Shown piece by piece: positions 5,131-7,689 of a stretch of DNA of 7,689 nt. The stretch is from the NCBI GenBank assembly GCA_013001805.1, contig JABDLW010000745.1, positions 1 to 7,689 on the forward strand. The letters run 5' to 3'. Source of the stretch: Saprospiraceae bacterium. GTDB lineage: Bacteria; Bacteroidota; Bacteroidia; Chitinophagales; Saprospiraceae. The notes under the pieces were generated by a model. That model was not told the DNA's origin, made no database searches, and was given only the letters and a program-made list of their open reading frames with translations. Both the position numbers and the translations under genes were made by a program. The first letter of the stretch is position 1. Each line of letters starts with the position of its first letter.

Positions 5131-7386
5131 TTAGCCTAAGACCTTTTCTCCCTGGATAAAAGGTTGATCATATAATCGTTCTCCGGTCGCCCGGTACAGT
5201 GCATTGGCTACAGCAGCAAACACAGGGGGAAATGTCGGCTCTCCCAAACCGGTCGGGTCAATGTCATTTTCTACAAAATGGATATCAATTTCCTTGGGAG
5301 CCTCTGACATGCGGATCATTCTATATTGATGGAAGTTGTTTTTTGCTGGTATACCATCTTTAAAAGTAAGTTCTCCATATAATGCATTTCCGATTCCATC
5401 TACTATAGCGCCTTCGGCCAGGTTCGCCGCTGCATCGGGATTGATCACAATACCACAATCGACGGCGCAGTGAACCTTTTGGATCACCGGTTTTCCATTT
5501 TCAATGATCATATCGAGTACTTGAGCCGCATAGGAGTTATGACAGAAATATGCAGAAATTCCCCGGTGCACACCGGATTGTTCCTCTCCCCAACCCGATT
5601 TTTCTCTTACTAACTCCAGGACACCTGCATACCGGGCGGCATCGTAGTCATTTTTTTCGCCCACGGGATTTTTCTTTGCCCGTTCAAGTAATTCCAAACG
5701 GAAATCAATTGGGTCTTTACCTATTTGCTCAGATAATTCGTCCAGAAACGATTGCTCTGCACAGGCCATAAAATTAGAACGGGGAGCCCTGAATGAGCCG
5801 ATTGTTATATTGGTATTAATGGTCCAGCTTTCAGCCAAATAGTTTTCAACCGCCCCTGCCGGAAAACGGTCGGCGTAAAGTGGACTTTCCGGAATGCCCC
5901 CGGCATTAATATGTAAAGCAGTCAGATTATTGTCTGCATCCAGCGCTGCCCGGTAGGTAGCTTGATAAGTTGGACGATAGATACCCCCGCTCATGTCGTC
6001 TTCACGGCTATAGACCAACTTAATAGGCCTTTGCATTTCTTGGGACAGGAGGGCAGCTTCCAGCGCCCAGTGCGCATAAGAACGCCGGCCGAATCCTCCA
6101 CCAAGCCGCGTTAATTCTATATTGATATTTTCCACTGGTATTCCAAGCCGGGCTGAAAGTGCATGTTCGGTGAGTTCCGCTTTTTGCAGAGGACCTGCCA
6201 GCTCGGCTTTACCATCCTTTACATCAGCGAAAAAATTCATGGGTTCCATGCAATTGTGGGCAAGGAAGGGACCGGTATACGTTCTCTCGATGACCCTGGC
6301 TGCCTGGCGGAAAGCCTCTTCCGGGTTGCCATCCTTTCGTACTACATTTGCAGGTTTGGATGCTATTGTGGCCATTTGAGCCTGGTGGTCAGCCGTATTC
6401 TCAAGTCCCGCCGGAATGGTTAGCCTCTGCTTGCTTCTACCGTAAGGAGTTCGATCCTCGGTGTAAGTTTTAAAGGGTTCCCATTGTACCTCTATGGCTT
6501 TCTTGGCGTTCATGACCTCCCAGGTTGTATCGCCCACGATAGCAACTACTTCCAAAAATGTACAAGTATCAAAATGTTGTCTTTCATATGCATCGTCAAG
6601 TACTTTGACAGTCAGAATGTCTCGAATACCGGGCATAGACCTGGCAGTAGAGTCATCGACAGATTTTAACTTCATTCCAAAGGCAGGAGGATGTACAATC
6701 ATAGCGATTAGCATCCCTTCTCTATGCATGTCCATACCAAATAACGGCTGTCCGGTCACAATTTTTTTTCCATCTACATTTTTTTGTGAAGTACCAATAA
6801 TCCTGAATTCATCTATGTTTTTTAGTTGCACTTCTTCAGGAACTGGTATTTGACCTGCCCTGGAAGCTATTTCGCCATAGCTGGCTGATTTACTACTTTG
6901 AGCATGTTTTAGTACCCCTGCATCAGTTGTGATCTCATCAACCGGTACACCCCATGATTGTGCCGCTGCCTCGCGTAACATTTGCCGGGCTGTGGCTCCA
7001 GCCATCCGCAGTCCATTCCAACCGGATCGAATCGCGTTGCTACCTCCAATAAATTGCCGTGTGTATAAGTCGGTATCTAGAGGGGCTTGTTCGACAATGA
7101 CTGCACTCCATTCGATGTCCAGTTCTTCCGCTACAATCATGGGCATAGAGGTCTTTATATTCTGCCCTCCCTCCGGATTGGGTGACATGATGGTCACTTG
7201 TCCATTGTCTGCGATTTTCAAATATGCGTTGAAATCAAACCACTCCTTTGGCGGATCCGTCATGCCTGGCTCAGTTGCCGGATTGCAAGACGCAAACCAG
7301 CAAAAGTTGAGCATCAAACCACCTCCGGCTACGGCAGAATTTTTCAAGAATGATCGCCGGTTGTATGATGTTTTTATAGTCGCCAT
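5131..7386 (-). CDS. Xanthine dehydrogenase/IorB-family molybdopterin-binding subunit, Tat lipoprotein (proximal paralogue)
   Basis: First gene of the minus-strand cluster: a 751-aa catalytic subunit with the same plan as its paralogue at 2284-4536 and only one residue of length difference, near position 310-322. Tat motif RRSFLK (10-15) leads to WFASC with Cys34 as likely lipidation site, though Phe at -3 makes the lipobox weaker. The hammerhead domain is at ~195-305. Molybdopterin-domain marks are CMEP (379-382), Gln401, LGGGFGRR (428-435), GSFRAPRSNF (530-539), DCGIVINPDAA (643-653) and GLGEPTFPP with the expected catalytic Glu716. Compared with the paralogue it has Cys instead of Ser before MEP and a quite different segment after Gln401, so substrate preference probably differs. 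No acidic cluster follows Cys34. As the leading gene, its upstream region (7387-7689) should carry the cluster promoter. ATG 7386 is fixed by the Tat signal. Most molybdenum hydroxylase operons place the small subunit first; here a large subunit precedes it. Substrate is unknown. Confidence 0.95.
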   Translation of the reverse strand: MATIKTSYNRRSFLKNSAVAGGGLMLNFCWFASCNPATEPGMTDPPKEWFDFNAYLKIADNGQVTIMSPNPEGGQNIKTSMPMIVAEELDIEWSAVIVEQAPLDTDLYTRQFIGGSNAIRSGWNGLRMAGATARQMLREAAAQSWGVPVDEITTDAGVLKHAQSSKSASYGEIASRAGQIPVPEEVQLKNIDEFRIIGTSQKNVDGKKIVTGQPLFGMDMHREGMLIAMIVHPPAFGMKLKSVDDSTARSMPGIRDILTVKVLDDAYERQHFDTCTFLEVVAIVGDTTWEVMNAKKAIEVQWEPFKTYTEDRTPYGRSKQRLTIPAGLENTADHQAQMATIASKPANVVRKDGNPEEAFRQAARVIERTYTGPFLAHNCMEPMNFFADVKDGKAELAGPLQKAELTEHALSARLGIPVENINIELTRLGGGFGRRSYAHWALEAALLSQEMQRPIKLVYSREDDMSGGIYRPTYQATYRAALDADNNLTALHINAGGIPESPLYADRFPAGAVENYLAESWTINTNITIGSFRAPRSNFMACAEQSFLDELSEQIGKDPIDFRLELLERAKKNPVGEKNDYDAARYAGVLELVREKSGWGEEQSGVHRGISAYFCHNSYAAQVLDMIIENGKPVIQKVHCAVDCGIVINPDAAANLAEGAIVDGIGNALYGELTFKDGIPAKNNFHQYRMIRMSEAPKEIDIHFVENDIDPTGLGEPTFPPVFAAVANALYRATGERLYDQPFIQGEKVLG

Positions 7387-7503
7387 ATTTCTGCTTTTCT
7401 TAAAATTAAGATAATAACGGTTAATTTGCTTTATCCAGGTTTGCTTTTGTTTTACATAATGACCGATGAGGACTTAATTAACTTTCATCTGTTTGAGAAA
7501 AAC
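7387..7503 (-). promoter_or_regulatory. Leader and promoter region of the molybdenum-hydroxylase cluster
   Basis: An AT-rich stretch directly upstream of the first gene. The promoter should be here by position, but I could not identify a convincing -33/-7 pair on the minus strand. An imperfect dyad lies 79-103 bases before the start codon: GATGA (7465-7469) and TCATC (7485-7489), flanking the palindrome TTAATTAA (7474-7481). This could be a dimer-binding operator, but such dyads are common in AT-rich DNA. There is no Shine-Dalgarno sequence before ATG 7386; the leader ends in an A-rich CAGAAAT. Confidence 0.3.
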
Positions 7504-7578
7504 TTTATGGGTGATAAATAATAAATTAAGTATGACAAAATCGATTAAGTAGGGCAAACTGCGTTTAAGCATGATAAT
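7504..7578. repeat. Four imperfect repeats phased at about 20 bp
   Basis: Four copies of a 15-base element start at 7504, 7525, 7544 and 7564, giving spacings of 21, 19 and 20 bases. The consensus is WTTAAGNATGAYAAA. In all four copies positions 2-4 (TTA), 6 (G), 10 (G) and 13-14 (AA) are invariant; each of the remaining positions except 7 departs from the consensus in at most one copy or varies within W or Y. The spacing is close to two helical turns, so bound proteins would sit on the same face of the DNA. The array lies 118-192 bases upstream of the first gene of the minus-strand cluster, a position suited to activator sites or an extended operator. It could instead control a gene to the right of the window. 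Confidence 0.5.
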
Positions 7579-7618
7579 ATTAATTGGTTTTTTATCAGTC
7601 ACGTCTTTTTTAATTTAC

Positions 7619-7689
7619 TTACGGTAATGCAAACGCCATAATGGAACCCGAAGGCTGTTCCTCTGTGCCTCCAACGGAAAGAGCTAAGT
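7619..7689 (-). other. Possible edge of an unidentified gene
   Basis: After ~230 AT-rich bases the last ~70 bases are clearly richer in GC, as if coding begins. On the minus strand one frame is open from the window edge to a TAA at 7621-7619, ending SGSIMAFALP; another is open to a TGA at 7601-7599. On the plus strand an ATG at 7641 opens a frame that reaches the edge (MEPEGCSSVPPTERAK). An imperfect hairpin, GGAAC/GTTCC, lies at 7643-7661. I recognise no family and cannot choose between the frames, so strand and coding status are uncertain. Confidence 0.2.

Noticed and set aside
2284..7386. The two large-subunit genes as a composite mobile element or long direct repeat
   Set aside because: They are same-strand paralogues with substantial divergence and different spacers, with no terminal inverted repeats or transposase; ordinary gene duplication explains them.
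6929..7414. 161-codon plus-strand open frame
   Set aside because: Lies opposite the N-terminal region of the proximal large subunit, including its Tat signal, and has no protein-like features of its own.
7643..7661. GGAAC/GTTCC hairpin as a terminator
   Set aside because: No T-run follows the stem on either strand, and the stem has a bulge.

Overview
The window most likely comes from a Bacteroidota genome. The evidence is moderate GC, start codons preceded by A-rich leaders instead of Shine-Dalgarno sequences, and protein families common in that phylum: an AraC regulator with a DUF6597-type sensor half, a DUF2306-like membrane protein, and IorB-type molybdenum hydroxylases carrying Tat lipoprotein signals. 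I cannot name the genus.

Layout. Positions 1-520 hold no gene I can support. Two plus-strand genes follow: an AraC-family regulator (521-1372) and a small multi-spanning membrane protein (1430-2071), whose last codons may have been lost to a one-base frameshift. A 212-base convergent gap carries a probable minus-strand terminator (2217-2247). The rest is a minus-strand cluster, in transcription order: a 751-aa molybdopterin-binding large subunit (7386-5131), a 152-aa [2Fe-2S] small subunit (5050-4592), and a second large subunit of 750 aa (4536-2284). The 303 bases upstream of the cluster hold four imperfect repeats with a spacing of about 20 bp. The last ~70 bases look like the edge of another, unidentified gene.

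How the genes work together. The two large subunits are close paralogues. I counted 49 of 70 and 53 of 70 identical residues in two stretches, but only 5 of 20 in a segment beside the predicted active site. Both carry a twin-arginine signal and a lipobox-like cysteine at residue 34. The single small subunit has all eight iron-sulfur cysteines but no export signal. The simplest reading is a periplasmic, lipid-anchored two-subunit dehydrogenase of the isoquinoline 1-oxidoreductase/aldehyde dehydrogenase type, with no FAD subunit. One electron-transfer subunit would serve two catalytic subunits of different specificity. Substrate and electron acceptor cannot be read from the sequence. No cofactor-maturation or cytochrome gene lies in the window. 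I see no phage, CRISPR, IS or RNA gene, and no clearly new defence-type system. The most unusual points are the large-small-large arrangement and the phased repeats upstream of it.
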